Made by a program: the position numbers and the translations under genes | In this document: positions 7,011 through 15,073 of the stretch, piece after piece | How the letters are laid out: the number at the start of each line of letters is the position of its first letter | Position numbering within the stretch: the stretch's first letter is position 1 | The notes under the pieces: model-generated | Told to the model about the DNA's origin: nothing | Databases searched by the model: none | The model's input: the letters and a program-made list of their open reading frames with translations, nothing else | Source of the DNA: Victivallales bacterium | GTDB taxonomy: Bacteria; Verrucomicrobiota; Lentisphaeria; Oligosphaerales; Oligosphaeraceae | Assembly: GCA_017963875.1 (NCBI GenBank) | Contig: JAGCTA010000437.1 | Span: 1-18,898, forward strand | DNA: 18,898 bases | Direction: 5' to 3'

Positions 7011-7781
7011 CTACGGCACGTATTTCCAGACAGGTCCCGCCTCATAGCCGCCAAAACCAGCCAGTGACTCCCCCTGCGCGGTGTATTCCTCGCGGAACTG
7101 CGCAACGAGTTTCGCAATGGAATTGATCGCCGCCGCATGGCCGTCGCCAAACAGGAAATTGCCCTGATTGCCATGAGCACCGCAATGGAAATACGACGAA
7201 GCCTCCCAACCGCCCGTGCTCTCTTCTGTGGAGAACTGCGGATTGAATGTCTGCTCCGCCTTGCCATCTGCCACATAGCCTCTGCTGCGGCTGTCGCCAA
7301 GAATCGGGAACCCAGACGGCCCCTTGCAAGCCCCCATCACATAGTACCTGTCCATGTATGAATGGGTATAACTTCCCGTTGCGTTGCATTGAATCAATAC
7401 CTTTGTCGGCACATAGCCCCTGCGGTGGCCATAGCCCTGGTAATAGGCGTTCTTTCCCGACCACTTGAATGGCGCACGCCCTGGGCAAATCGTCTCGTCG
7501 GGGGCGGCTGAGGACAGATACTTGCCTGCGCCGATTCCGTATGCGGCAAACGCGCCGACCCAGTCGGTGGCCCAGCCGAAGTCCACAATCCAGATGTCAT
7601 TGTTGTCCGCGCCATACAACTGGTATGACGTGCCGACGCTCTTGAGGTTGTTGATGCAGGAGATGCTCCTTGCCTTCTCTCGCGCCTTCGCCAATGCAGG
7701 CAACAGCATCGCCGCCAAAATCGCGATGATTGCGATGACAACCAGCAACTCAATCAATGTGAATCTATTCTGTTTTTTCAT
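7011..7781 (-). CDS. Pseudopilin-like protein, array member 2
   Basis: 256 aa. Start taken at ATG 7781 ([13 protein letters not shown]), with an AAGGGA ribosome site 8-9 nt upstream. The longer reading frame to 7853 would overlap the preceding gene's end and adds nothing conserved. Seen: prepilin-type helix with Arg at -1, the [14 protein letters not shown] segment, the Cys-Pro-Gly-Arg motif (CPGRAPFKW), the GHRR segment, GDSRSRG, and the H-X9-DG motif in [15 protein letters not shown]. The C-terminus is ...KYVP. Its leader peptide groups it with copies 6 and 7 (MKK type), while copies 1, 3, 4 and 5 start MKHLLR. No pilus assembly, ATPase or prepilin peptidase gene is visible nearby, so the export machinery must be encoded elsewhere. 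Confidence 0.93.
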   Translation of the reverse strand: MKKQNRFTLIELLVVIAIIAILAAMLLPALAKAREKARSISCINNLKSVGTSYQLYGADNNDIWIVDFGWATDWVGAFAAYGIGAGKYLSSAAPDETICPGRAPFKWSGKNAYYQGYGHRRGYVPTKVLIQCNATGSYTHSYMDRYYVMGACKGPSGFPILGDSRSRGYVADGKAEQTFNPQFSTEESTGGWEASSYFHCGAHGNQGNFLFGDGHAAAINSIAKLVAQFREEYTAQGESLAGFGGYEAGPVWKYVP

Positions 7782-7834
7782 GAAGCATCCCTTTTGTTGA
7801 ACTGTAGATAATAGACTCAATGATCTAAGTACCC

Positions 7835-8605
7835 TTACGGCGCGTATTTCCATGTCGGTCCCGCATTGTAGCCGCCGAACCCAGCAAGCGTCCCACCCTG
7901 CGCTGTGTATTCTTCGCGGAACTGACCGACGAGTTGCGCTATGGAGTTGACGGACGCTGCATGGCCGTCGCCATACAGGAAATTCCCCTGGCTACCATGG
8001 GCACCGCAGTGGAAGTACGACGACGACTCCCAATTGCCGCCCGTGTTCTCGGACGTATGACCAAACTGAACAACGTATGACTGCTCTGCAACGCCAGTCG
8101 TCGCACGAACATAACTGCGGCTGTCACCGAGAACTGGGAAGCCTGACGGTCCCTTGCAGTTCATCATCAGCCAGTAACGGTCAACGTATGCGTTGTTGTA
8201 ACTGCCTGTGGCTTTTGGTGTGACAAGCATCGAAGAAGGGACCACATGCCTGCGGTGGCCATATCCCATGTAGCCAGTGTTCCCCGACCATTTGAACGGC
8301 GCACGCCCTGGGCAAATCGTCTCATCAGGTGCTCCAGAAGACAAATACTTTCCTGTGTTGCCATAGCCATTCAAAGCACCAACCCAGTTCGTTCCCTGCG
8401 CAATGTCAATAATCCATACGTCATTGTTGTCGGAACCGTACATGTTATATGACAAACCGACGGTCTTTAGATTGTTGACACAGGAAATGCTCCTTGCTTT
8501 TTCGCGTGCCTTTGCCAACGCGGGCAACAGCATTGCCGCCAGAATCGCGATAATCGCAATGACAACAAGCAACTCAATCAATGTGAATCGTAGCAGATGT
8601 TTCAT
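7835..8605 (-). CDS. Pseudopilin-like protein, array member 3
   Basis: 256 aa. ATG 8605 ([13 protein letters not shown]) is preceded by AAGGAG at 7-nt spacing; the longer frame to 8647 lacks such a site at its start and reads through the spacer. Same domain order as the other copies: prepilin helix, [32 protein letters not shown], an [16 protein letters not shown] block, and H-X9-DG in [15 protein letters not shown]. The C-terminus is ...KYAP. Around [17 protein letters not shown] and HTSENTGG the sequence departs from its neighbours; this middle-to-late block is the most variable part of the family. Confidence 0.93.
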   Translation of the reverse strand: MKHLLRFTLIELLVVIAIIAILAAMLLPALAKAREKARSISCVNNLKTVGLSYNMYGSDNNDVWIIDIAQGTNWVGALNGYGNTGKYLSSGAPDETICPGRAPFKWSGNTGYMGYGHRRHVVPSSMLVTPKATGSYNNAYVDRYWLMMNCKGPSGFPVLGDSRSYVRATTGVAEQSYVVQFGHTSENTGGNWESSSYFHCGAHGSQGNFLYGDGHAASVNSIAQLVGQFREEYTAQGGTLAGFGGYNAGPTWKYAP

Positions 8606-8685
8606 GTGTGTCTCCTTGTGGTTATATTTTGGATTGTCGGTTGTCAAATGTCAGATATCGTTCATCAAATGCCGCAAATCAAATT

Positions 8686-9462
8686 CTACGGCGCGTACTT
8701 CCAAACAGGACCCGCGTTGTAGCCGCCGAAGCCACCCATCGCCTCGCCTTGCGCGGTGAATTCCTCGCGAAATTGACCGACGAGTTGCTGGATGGAATTG
8801 ACGGCCGCCGCGTGGCCGTCCGCATACAGGAAGTTACCGCTGCTGCCGTGGGCACCACAGTGGAAGTATGACGATTTCTCCCAGTCGGACGTTTGTTCCG
8901 ACGACCTAGGATCATTGAAATTCGGAACCAGCGACTGCTCTGGGCTACCGTTCTCCGCCCAGACCTTGCTTCTGCTGTCACCAAGAACTGGGAAGGCGGA
9001 CGGTCCCTTGCACTGGGCCATGACCCAGTAGCGATCATAGTAGGTATGGTTATAACTGCCCGAAGATTTCGGGTTCAGGTTCATCTTCGAGGGCACATAA
9101 TGCCTACGGTGGCCGTAGCCCTGGTATTTGCTTGTCTGCCCGGCCCATTTGAACGGCCTGCGTCCAGGGCAAATCGCCTCATCTGGCGATGATGATGAAA
9201 GATATTTGCCATCATTGCCATACGAGCCAAGGGCACCGACCCAGTTGGTACCCCAGTTGTAGTCAATGATTCTGACGTCGTTGTTGTCCGCGTCATATAA
9301 ATTGTATGCCAGACCGACGGACTTCAGGTTATTGACGCAGGAAATGCTCCGCGCCTTCTCTCGCGCCTTCGCCAGCGCTGGTAGCAGCATCGCCGCCAGA
9401 ATCGCGATAATCGCAATGACAACCAGCAATTCAATCAATGTGAAGCGTAACAAGTGTTTCAT
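8686..9462 (-). CDS. Pseudopilin-like protein, array member 4
   Basis: 258 aa; ATG 9462 with AAGGAG 5 nt upstream. Prepilin helix after [24 protein letters not shown] follows the SCVNNLK segment, with Arg where all other copies have Trp. The H-X9-DG motif reads [16 protein letters not shown] short acidic-basic insertion ([12 protein letters not shown]) lies in the variable block. The first 83 bases of the gene and its leader are identical to the same part of copy 5, within a 135-nt identical block, which points to a recent duplication or conversion. The C-terminus is ...KYAP. Confidence 0.93.
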   Translation of the reverse strand: MKHLLRFTLIELLVVIAIIAILAAMLLPALAKAREKARSISCVNNLKSVGLAYNLYDADNNDVRIIDYNWGTNWVGALGSYGNDGKYLSSSSPDEAICPGRRPFKWAGQTSKYQGYGHRRHYVPSKMNLNPKSSGSYNHTYYDRYWVMAQCKGPSAFPVLGDSRSKVWAENGSPEQSLVPNFNDPRSSEQTSDWEKSSYFHCGAHGSSGNFLYADGHAAAVNSIQQLVGQFREEFTAQGEAMGGFGGYNAGPVWKYAP

Positions 9463-9514
9463 GTGTTCTCCTTGAAGGTTATTTTAGGGATTGTCGGATG
9501 TTGGTCGTCACACT
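9380..9514. repeat. 135-nt exact direct repeat, left copy
   Basis: Identical base for base, by eye, to 10197-10331 (offset 817 nt). It covers the 5' end of copy 4, its ribosome site and the whole spacer up to the stop of copy 5. One mismatch follows, then ten more matching bases. The identity includes the noncoding spacer, so it cannot be explained by protein constraint. Confidence 0.9.
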
Positions 9515-10279
9515 TTACGGCACATAGGTCCAGACTGGCCCTGCATTGTAGCCGCCGAAGCCAGCAAGTGTCGCACCCTGGGCCGTATATTCCTCACGCA
9601 TCTGCCCGACAAGTTGCGCCATGGAGTTTACTGCCGCAGCGTGCCCATCCGCATACAGGAAATTTCCCTGGCTGCCATGCGCTCCACAGTGGAAATATGA
9701 CGATTGCTCCCAGTTTCCAGTGCTCTCGGATGTTTGGAACTGAACGACATACGATTGCTCAGGCTGACCAGCCGTAGCCCTGGCTTTGCTACGGCTGTCA
9801 CCAATGACAGGAAAGCCCGACAGCCCTTTGCATATCGACATGACCCAGTAGCGGTCATAATATGAATGATTGTAACTTCCTGACGATGGTGGATTTAAAT
9901 TCATTTTTGACGGCACAAACTGCCTACGGTGGCCATATCCCATGTACCCCGTATTGCCAGAATACTTGAACGGTGCCCGTCCAGGGCAGATTGTCTCATC
10001 TGGAGCCGCCGACGAAAGATACTTCCCCGTATTGCCATAGGAACCAAGGGCACCGACCCAGTTGGTACCCCAATTGTAGTCGATAATCCAGATATCGTTG
10101 TTGTCCGAGCCATAGAGGTTGTACGCCATGCCACACGATTTCAAGTTATTGACGCAGGAGATGCTCCGCGCCTTCTCTCGCGCCTTCGCCAGTGCGGGTA
10201 GCAGCATCGCCGCCAGAATCGCGATAATCGCAATGACAACCAGCAATTCAATCAATGTGAAGCGTAACAAGTGTTTCAT
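9515..10279 (-). CDS. Pseudopilin-like protein, array member 5
   Basis: 254 aa, the shortest copy; ATG 10279 with AAGGAG 5 nt upstream. Prepilin helix after MKHLLR, then [22 protein letters not shown], which carries an extra Cys at the position of Val in most copies. The [19 protein letters not shown] stretch is shared with copy 4. The H-X9-DG motif is in [15 protein letters not shown]. The block [17 protein letters not shown] differs slightly from the family form [15 protein letters not shown]. The C-terminus is ...TYVP. Its closest relative in the array is copy 4. Confidence 0.93.
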   Translation of the reverse strand: MKHLLRFTLIELLVVIAIIAILAAMLLPALAKAREKARSISCVNNLKSCGMAYNLYGSDNNDIWIIDYNWGTNWVGALGSYGNTGKYLSSAAPDETICPGRAPFKYSGNTGYMGYGHRRQFVPSKMNLNPPSSGSYNHSYYDRYWVMSICKGLSGFPVIGDSRSKARATAGQPEQSYVVQFQTSESTGNWEQSSYFHCGAHGSQGNFLYADGHAAAVNSMAQLVGQMREEYTAQGATLAGFGGYNAGPVWTYVP

Positions 10280-10331
10280 GTGTTCTCCTTGAAGGTTATT
10301 TTAGGGATTGTCGGATGTTGGTCGTCACACT
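10197..10331. repeat. 135-nt exact direct repeat, right copy
   Basis: Partner of 9380-9514. It covers the 5' end of pseudopilin copy 5 and the spacer up to the stop of copy 6. The 817-nt period is one gene plus one spacer, consistent with unequal crossing-over or gene conversion between neighbouring copies. Confidence 0.9.
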
Positions 10332-11102
10332 CTACGGCACATTCTTCCAGACGGGCCCTGCGTCATAGCCGCCGAAACTCACGAATTCCGCACCCTGTGC
10401 GGTGTATTCCTCTTTGAATTGGCCAATGAACTGCGCCATGGAATTGACAGATGCCGCATGACCATCACCATACAGGAAATTGCCCTGGTTGCCATGCGCT
10501 CCGCAGTGGAAATATGACGATGCCTCCCAGTTTCCTGTGCTTTCAGATGTATGGAACTGAACGACATACGACTGTTCGGGCTTGCCATCTACAACAAAAC
10601 CTCTGCTACGGCTATCGCCTAAGACAGGGAAGCCCGATGGCCCTTTGATTCTCGTAGTCACCCAGTATTTGTCTTTGTAACTGGCATTATATGAGCCAGT
10701 TGCATTTATCTCAATGAGAATCGTCCCAGGTACCCTGTGTCTGCGGTGACCGTAGCCCTGATAGCCGCTGGTCTTGCCCGCCCACTTGAACGGTGACCGC
10801 CCAGGGCAGATTGTCTCATCTGGAGTGCTTGATGAAAGATATTTGCCTGCCGCATTGCCATACGCGGTAAATGCGCCGACCCAGTTGGTACCATAGTTGT
10901 AGTCAATGATCCAGAGGTCATTGTTGTCAGAACCATACAACTGGTATGACGTTCCAACGCTCTTCAGGTTATTGACGCAGGAGATGCTCCGCGCCTTCTC
11001 ACGCGCCTTCGCCAATGCGGGCAACAACATCGCCGCCAAAATCGCAATGATCGCGATAACAACCAGCAGTTCAATCAATGTAAATGCTTTTTGTTTCTTC
11101 AT
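10332..11102 (-). CDS. Pseudopilin-like protein, array member 6
   Basis: 256 aa starting [13 protein letters not shown]; the residue before the predicted cleavage site is Ala, which prepilin peptidases are better known to tolerate than Arg. The only good Shine-Dalgarno, AAGG at 11116-11119, is 13 nt from ATG 11102, longer than for copies 1-5; the same long spacing is seen for copy 7. Domain order as in the other copies: [52 protein letters not shown], and H-X9-DG in [15 protein letters not shown]. The Cys before KGP is replaced by Ile. The C-terminus is ...KNVP. Confidence 0.93.
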   Translation of the reverse strand: MKKQKAFTLIELLVVIAIIAILAAMLLPALAKAREKARSISCVNNLKSVGTSYQLYGSDNNDLWIIDYNYGTNWVGAFTAYGNAAGKYLSSSTPDETICPGRSPFKWAGKTSGYQGYGHRRHRVPGTILIEINATGSYNASYKDKYWVTTRIKGPSGFPVLGDSRSRGFVVDGKPEQSYVVQFHTSESTGNWEASSYFHCGAHGNQGNFLYGDGHAASVNSMAQFIGQFKEEYTAQGAEFVSFGGYDAGPVWKNVP

Positions 11103-11148
11103 TGTGGGATAATATCCTTATGCCAGCGTATATCGTCTATAAACAGTT

Positions 11149-11916
11149 TTATGGGATATATCTGAAGACATAGCCCGCCTCAAAGCCGCATGCACCATTG
11201 AAGGTATCACTGCTTGATGCGTATTCAGGCCGAATCATGCCTGCAAACTGCGAGACGGAGTTGATTGCCTGCGCATGGCCATCGCCCAACAGGAAGTTAC
11301 CCTGATTGCCATGGGCGCCAAAGTGATAATATGAGGAAGTTTCCCAAGTCGAAGTGCTCTCTGACGAACTCCTTTGGACGGTATAAGACTGTTCTGGTGT
11401 CCCCGCCTTCGCCCAAACTCCGCTACGGCTATCGCCGACGATGACAAGACTGGTCGGAGACTTGCAATTCAACATCAGATAGTAATTGTTCTTATAACTC
11501 GAATTATATTCGGAAGTAACCGCAATGTGAATGGTCGATGGCACGAACCTGTCACGACTGTGCCCATATCCCTGGTAGCCAGAAGTCTTGCCCGCCCATT
11601 TGAACGGCGAACGACCAGGGCACACCGTCTCGTCGGGAGTACTGCTGGAAAGATATTTGCCAGGAGCCTGACCGTGTTGCTGAAGAGCGTTGGTCCAGTT
11701 GCTTTCCGAATTCCAGTTGATAATCCAAATGTCATTGTAGTCTGCCCCATACAGATTGTATGACAGCCCCACTTGCTTCAGGTTGTTGATGCAGGCGATG
11801 CTTCGCGCTTTCTCGCGCGCCTTCGCCAATGCAGGCAGCAACATTGCCGCCAATATCGCGATAATCGCAATGACAACCAAGAGTTCAATCAATGTAAATG
11901 CTTTTCGTTTCTTCAT
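11149..11916 (-). CDS. Pseudopilin-like protein, array member 7 (promoter-proximal)
   Basis: 255 aa starting [13 protein letters not shown] (Ala at -1), the first gene read from the promoter at 11988-12016 and the most diverged copy. It has [21 protein letters not shown] (Tyr for the second Asn-rich residue), GHSRDR where others have [20 protein letters not shown] for [15 protein letters not shown], and [18 protein letters not shown] with Phe replacing the Cys before Gly-Ala-His. The H-X9-DG motif is intact. The C-terminus is ...RYIP. Its AAGG ribosome site is again 13 nt from ATG 11916. As the first and most distinct copy, it may be the ancestral or functionally different subunit; this is inference. 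Confidence 0.93.
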   Translation of the reverse strand: MKKRKAFTLIELLVVIAIIAILAAMLLPALAKAREKARSIACINNLKQVGLSYNLYGADYNDIWIINWNSESNWTNALQQHGQAPGKYLSSSTPDETVCPGRSPFKWAGKTSGYQGYGHSRDRFVPSTIHIAVTSEYNSSYKNNYYLMLNCKSPTSLVIVGDSRSGVWAKAGTPEQSYTVQRSSSESTSTWETSSYYHFGAHGNQGNFLLGDGHAQAINSVSQFAGMIRPEYASSSDTFNGACGFEAGYVFRYIP

Positions 11917-11987
11917 TTTTGTATGATTTCCTTATGCTTATGGTAGGGATTACCCCACTTTAGAAAAAAACATTGTTACCTTTTATT

Positions 11988-12016
11988 ATTATACCAAAAA
12001 TAAAAGGAGATTACAA
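11988..12016 (-). promoter_or_regulatory. Sigma-70-type promoter of the pseudopilin array
   Basis: On the minus strand TTGTAA (12011-12016) and a perfect TATAAT (11988-11993) are separated by exactly 17 nt. The predicted start of transcription near 11981 leaves a leader of about 65 nt before pseudopilin copy 7. The flanking sequence is AT-rich. No comparable promoter is evident in the 41-80 nt gaps between the seven genes, so they are probably one operon. Confidence 0.75.
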
Positions 12017-12039
12017 GTTTTTTCTAAATTTTTCATATC

Positions 12040-12212
12040 GCTCTATTCCCCAAGAGGGTAAGTTCGACCTCTTCGAGGTCGTTATCCTGCAGAGGATTGC
12101 GTCCCCCAGGTTTCGCTTCGCTCAACCTGAGGTTACTGATATTTGACCCCTTCGGGGTCTTAGCAGAGCCGCCTTGACATGAGAAACTACCGACCCTCTT
12201 GGGAAATAGAGC
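12040..12212 (-). repeat. Structured repeat, copy B, with 20-nt terminal inverted repeats
   Basis: A 173-nt element in the opposite orientation to 5320-5480. Its ends, 12040-12059 and 12193-12212, are inverted repeats matching at 19 of 20 positions (consensus GCTCTATTYCCCAAGAGGGT). Inside are GACCTC-TTC-GAGGTC (12066-12080), a 9-bp stem with one mismatch (12104-12112 with 12124-12132), and GACCCC-TTC-GGGGTC (12145-12159). Folded, this gives a closing stem with three hairpin arms. It fills most of the 332-nt gap between the pseudopilin array and the flavoenzyme operon, and may also end transcription of the latter. It is noncoding; no transposase is nearby. Confidence 0.85.
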
Positions 12213-12248
12213 TTTTCAGATAGCCCGTGCGTTAGCACACGTATGAGG

Positions 12249-13694
12249 TCACCCTTTGGCTGCCTGCTTAAGTTTCTTGAGCACAGCGGCTTCCTCACGG
12301 CATTTATAGAACTCATCCAGCGGATAGCAACCAGAAATGAGCCCATGCCTCGGAGCATTGGTACATTCACCAAAAGTTCTGCAAATTCGACGTCGGTCCA
12401 ACGGCCTTCCTGCCAATGAATCAGCGCAGATATCAGGATAGGAAAGCACCATGCGGCCAATGCCTGCGAAATCAGTCCAGCCGTTTGCAACAGCGTACTC
12501 CGCCGCATTCGGCAGATAATCCTGGAGGCACGTCAAACCAGAGGCAACCGTCATAATACATGGGCACAACTCTTTCAGGCGCCTCACCGCCAACAGATGT
12601 CGTCCGACATTGTACAGTGGTGGTTCAGGCATCGCATAGCCATCGCATACGGCATAATAGGCGGGGCGCTGCACATGGACGTTGTAGTACGGGCTGCCAA
12701 TCGTCGCGCAAATCAGCCGCACGCCATACTCCTGAAGCATCTTGACAAATCGCGCAGGCTCCTCCAGCCGTTCATCCATACCCAGCCCTGAGCCATCGCC
12801 GCCAAACGCATACGGATACGGCTTGCCCGTCGGCCAGTCCATCGGCTTGCCGACGCCGTCCTCGCCCTTGACAAAAGGCATCATGTCGAAGATGCTCAAC
12901 CGCACGGCGATATCCAGTCCAGGCACGTTTTGGCGGATGCCCTCAATTATCTCTCGGCAGAACCTCGTGCGGTTCTCGAAACTCCCCCCGTAAGGTCCCG
13001 AACGATCCACCGCCGACAGAAACTCGTGCGCCAGATCTCCATGCGCGTGCTTGACGTCCACAAAGTCAAAGCCCGCCTCCTTCGCAACCTTCGCCGCCTC
13101 GATGAATTTTGCCACGACATCTGGAATCTCATCGTCCCGTATGACATGCTCTGCTCCACAGTTGAACTTCTTGTCCAATAATGGATGCGCGTAAGCGGTC
13201 ACAGACTCCAGTTTCGACGCTTCATTCGGATGCGAATACCGCCCTGAATGCGTCAACTGGATGCCGATGCATAAATCGTCATCACTGCCGAATTTTTCCC
13301 GATGCGTCCGATGCATCTCCACAACCATCTTCTTCAATGCGGTAAGTGTATGCGGCGCAATCATCAACTGCTGTGGATTGCTCCGACCCGAATGCATGAC
13401 CGCCCCCGCCTCCGTCCCGAACAGCAATTTCGCCCCCGACGATGCGAAGCGCAGCCACCGCCTACGTGTAAATTCGCTCGGCGAACCGTCTGCCTCGCAA
13501 TCCCATCCCTCCATCGGCAGTATCGCCCAGCGATTGCCGATCGTGCGACCTTTATATGCGACTGGTTGTGCGAGCGCCGCCGTACCATCAGACGCAATTG
13601 TTGGTTCAATTCCAATATGGTATCCTTCTGATTGGACGTATGCTGCGAATTCCTCTGCCGTCTTGAACTCTGTTACTTTACGATACGTTGGCAT
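12249..13694 (-). CDS. Old Yellow Enzyme family NADH:flavin oxidoreductase
   Basis: A 481-aa FMN enzyme, last gene of the right-hand operon. ATG 13694 follows a perfect AGGAGG (13703-13708) at 8-nt spacing, 15 nt after the FAD gene stop. Seen: an N-terminal barrel start (IGNRWAILPMEG), QLTHSGRYS (146-154), and KHAHGDLAHEFLS...YGGSFENR (215-242), the OYE hallmark. Near the C-terminus, a CX5CX11C cluster (ICRTFGEC then SGCY) resembles the iron-sulfur ligand region of the 2,4-dienoyl-CoA reductase branch, but with only three clear Cys in a changed spacing. The long reductase C-terminal FAD/NAD domain is absent. Unusual: the first His of the family HxxH pair is Lys (K215), and the Tyr after HG is Asp (D220). 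It probably reduces or isomerises an activated alkene or keto compound; the substrate is unknown. Confidence 0.85.
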   Translation of the reverse strand: MPTYRKVTEFKTAEEFAAYVQSEGYHIGIEPTIASDGTAALAQPVAYKGRTIGNRWAILPMEGWDCEADGSPSEFTRRRWLRFASSGAKLLFGTEAGAVMHSGRSNPQQLMIAPHTLTALKKMVVEMHRTHREKFGSDDDLCIGIQLTHSGRYSHPNEASKLESVTAYAHPLLDKKFNCGAEHVIRDDEIPDVVAKFIEAAKVAKEAGFDFVDVKHAHGDLAHEFLSAVDRSGPYGGSFENRTRFCREIIEGIRQNVPGLDIAVRLSIFDMMPFVKGEDGVGKPMDWPTGKPYPYAFGGDGSGLGMDERLEEPARFVKMLQEYGVRLICATIGSPYYNVHVQRPAYYAVCDGYAMPEPPLYNVGRHLLAVRRLKELCPCIMTVASGLTCLQDYLPNAAEYAVANGWTDFAGIGRMVLSYPDICADSLAGRPLDRRRICRTFGECTNAPRHGLISGCYPLDEFYKCREEAAVLKKLKQAAKG

Positions 13695-13709
13695 AGTAGT
13701 TTCCTCCTC

Positions 13710-15059
13710 TTAGTTTTCAAACACCCCCGAAGCCAGCAAGCTCGCCTGCACCTTCTTTACATCCACCTCGCGCGGACGGACACCGTCACGGACCGCTATC
13801 GCGGCCGCCGTGCCAACGCCCTGCCCTATCGCCAGGCAGATGCCCATGACGCGATAGTTCGAGTGCGCCTTGTGAGTCCCCGAAATGTTGCGGCCAGACA
13901 GCAGCAACCCATCGATTTTCTCAGGCACGCAGGCGCGATATGGAATCGAATAGGCTCCCTTCGCCTTGAATTGCCTCTGTGCGCCATGTTCATCCAGCCC
14001 AGGCCCTTTCAGCGAATGGATGTCGAAATTGAAATAATTGCGAGTGGTAATCCAGTCGTCGAACACCCGAGCCTCCACAATGTCCTCCGCCGTCAGCGTA
14101 TAGACGCCTTTGAAATGACGCGTCTCACGAATTCCGACGTACTCCGCCGTCGTCACGAGATAGCACTTCTCATATCCTGGGACATATTCGCGCAAGAAGC
14201 GCACAATCGCCTCCATCTGGCGGCGGCATTCGATTTCAGCCTTCGTCAAGTCCCGCACATCTGTACCGTTGATGCCAATCGCATTGGTCATGTTGACGCA
14301 TACCTGTCCAGGCAATGGATTCCTGTAGAGCAGCACATGCCCTGCGGGAGCGGGCAGATTCGCCTTGCCCAATGCCTGCACTTCGCCTTTTGGAATATCA
14401 ACAAATGACTCGAAGCCAGGAGGAAATATGGCTCTTGAATAATCGACGCCGCCAATCATGAACATCGTCGTAACAGGCTGGCAGCCATGGTCTTCCTCGC
14501 GACCAAGCAAATACTCTGCGCCAGCGAATGCCGCGACATCGCCGTCCCCCGTTGCGTCAATCACGACCTTTGCACGAATCGCCTCGCGCCCCGACTTGCT
14601 TTCCGTAACCACGCCGCGCACCGTCGTGCCATCCATGATGGTGGCAACCGCCATGGTATGCAACTGAATACGCACGCCTGCATCCAGCAGCAGTTCCTGC
14701 AAAGCCCCCTTGAGCGCCTCGTGGCAGCAACGCAAATCCGAATCTGGAAGCGTCGCCGTCATCTCAGCCCCTGGACCGAACTGATTGGTATTCATCATCG
14801 GCGGCAACGAAGCCATGCCATGCATTTTCCGTGCTATTTCAACCTGCAGCGGATTCGTCGAGTTGCCCGTCCAATGGGACATCATGCCTGCCGTCGCCAT
14901 GCCGCCGAGACAGCCGCTCTTTTCAATCAGCATGACCTTCGCGCCTTCCCGCGCCGCCGCCAATGCCGCTCCGACTCCAGCGGGACCACCGCCCGCCACA
15001 AGCACGTCCACGCTCGCGATAACAGGGATTCTTCGCGCCGCCTCTTCGTAGTATTCCAT
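13710..15059 (-). CDS. FAD-dependent oxidoreductase (FAD_oxidored type)
   Basis: 449 aa from ATG 15059, which has a GAGGG ribosome site about 8 nt upstream and lies 14 nt after the previous stop; the longer frame to 15299 overlaps that gene and is rejected. Seen: an N-terminal dinucleotide-binding fold, with VDVLVAGGGPAGVGAALAA (residues 17-35, Gly motif 23-28) and E46 in MLIEKSG to bind the ribose, then CLGGMATAGM. A second FAD motif, VVIDATGDGD, is at 165-174. The C-terminal LLLSGRNISGTHKAHSNYRVMG and AIGQGVGTAAA complete the FAD site. This matches PF12831. Such proteins oxidise or reduce diverse hydroxyl or keto substrates. Here it sits between a glycosidase-like gene and an OYE-type gene, suggesting oxidative sugar processing (inference). 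Confidence 0.88.
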   Translation of the reverse strand: MEYYEEAARRIPVIASVDVLVAGGGPAGVGAALAAAREGAKVMLIEKSGCLGGMATAGMMSHWTGNSTNPLQVEIARKMHGMASLPPMMNTNQFGPGAEMTATLPDSDLRCCHEALKGALQELLLDAGVRIQLHTMAVATIMDGTTVRGVVTESKSGREAIRAKVVIDATGDGDVAAFAGAEYLLGREEDHGCQPVTTMFMIGGVDYSRAIFPPGFESFVDIPKGEVQALGKANLPAPAGHVLLYRNPLPGQVCVNMTNAIGINGTDVRDLTKAEIECRRQMEAIVRFLREYVPGYEKCYLVTTAEYVGIRETRHFKGVYTLTAEDIVEARVFDDWITTRNYFNFDIHSLKGPGLDEHGAQRQFKAKGAYSIPYRACVPEKIDGLLLSGRNISGTHKAHSNYRVMGICLAIGQGVGTAAAIAVRDGVRPREVDVKKVQASLLASGVFEN

Positions 15060-15073
15060 AATTCTACCCTCTG

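Noticed and set aside
7782..7853. Longer start for pseudopilin copy 2
   Set aside because: The prepilin leader begins at ATG 7781 as in the other copies, and the extension overlaps the end of copy 3.
6193..11916. Regularly spaced repeats as a possible CRISPR array
   Set aside because: The period is about 770-860 nt and comes from paralogous genes, not from short repeats and spacers; no cas genes are present.
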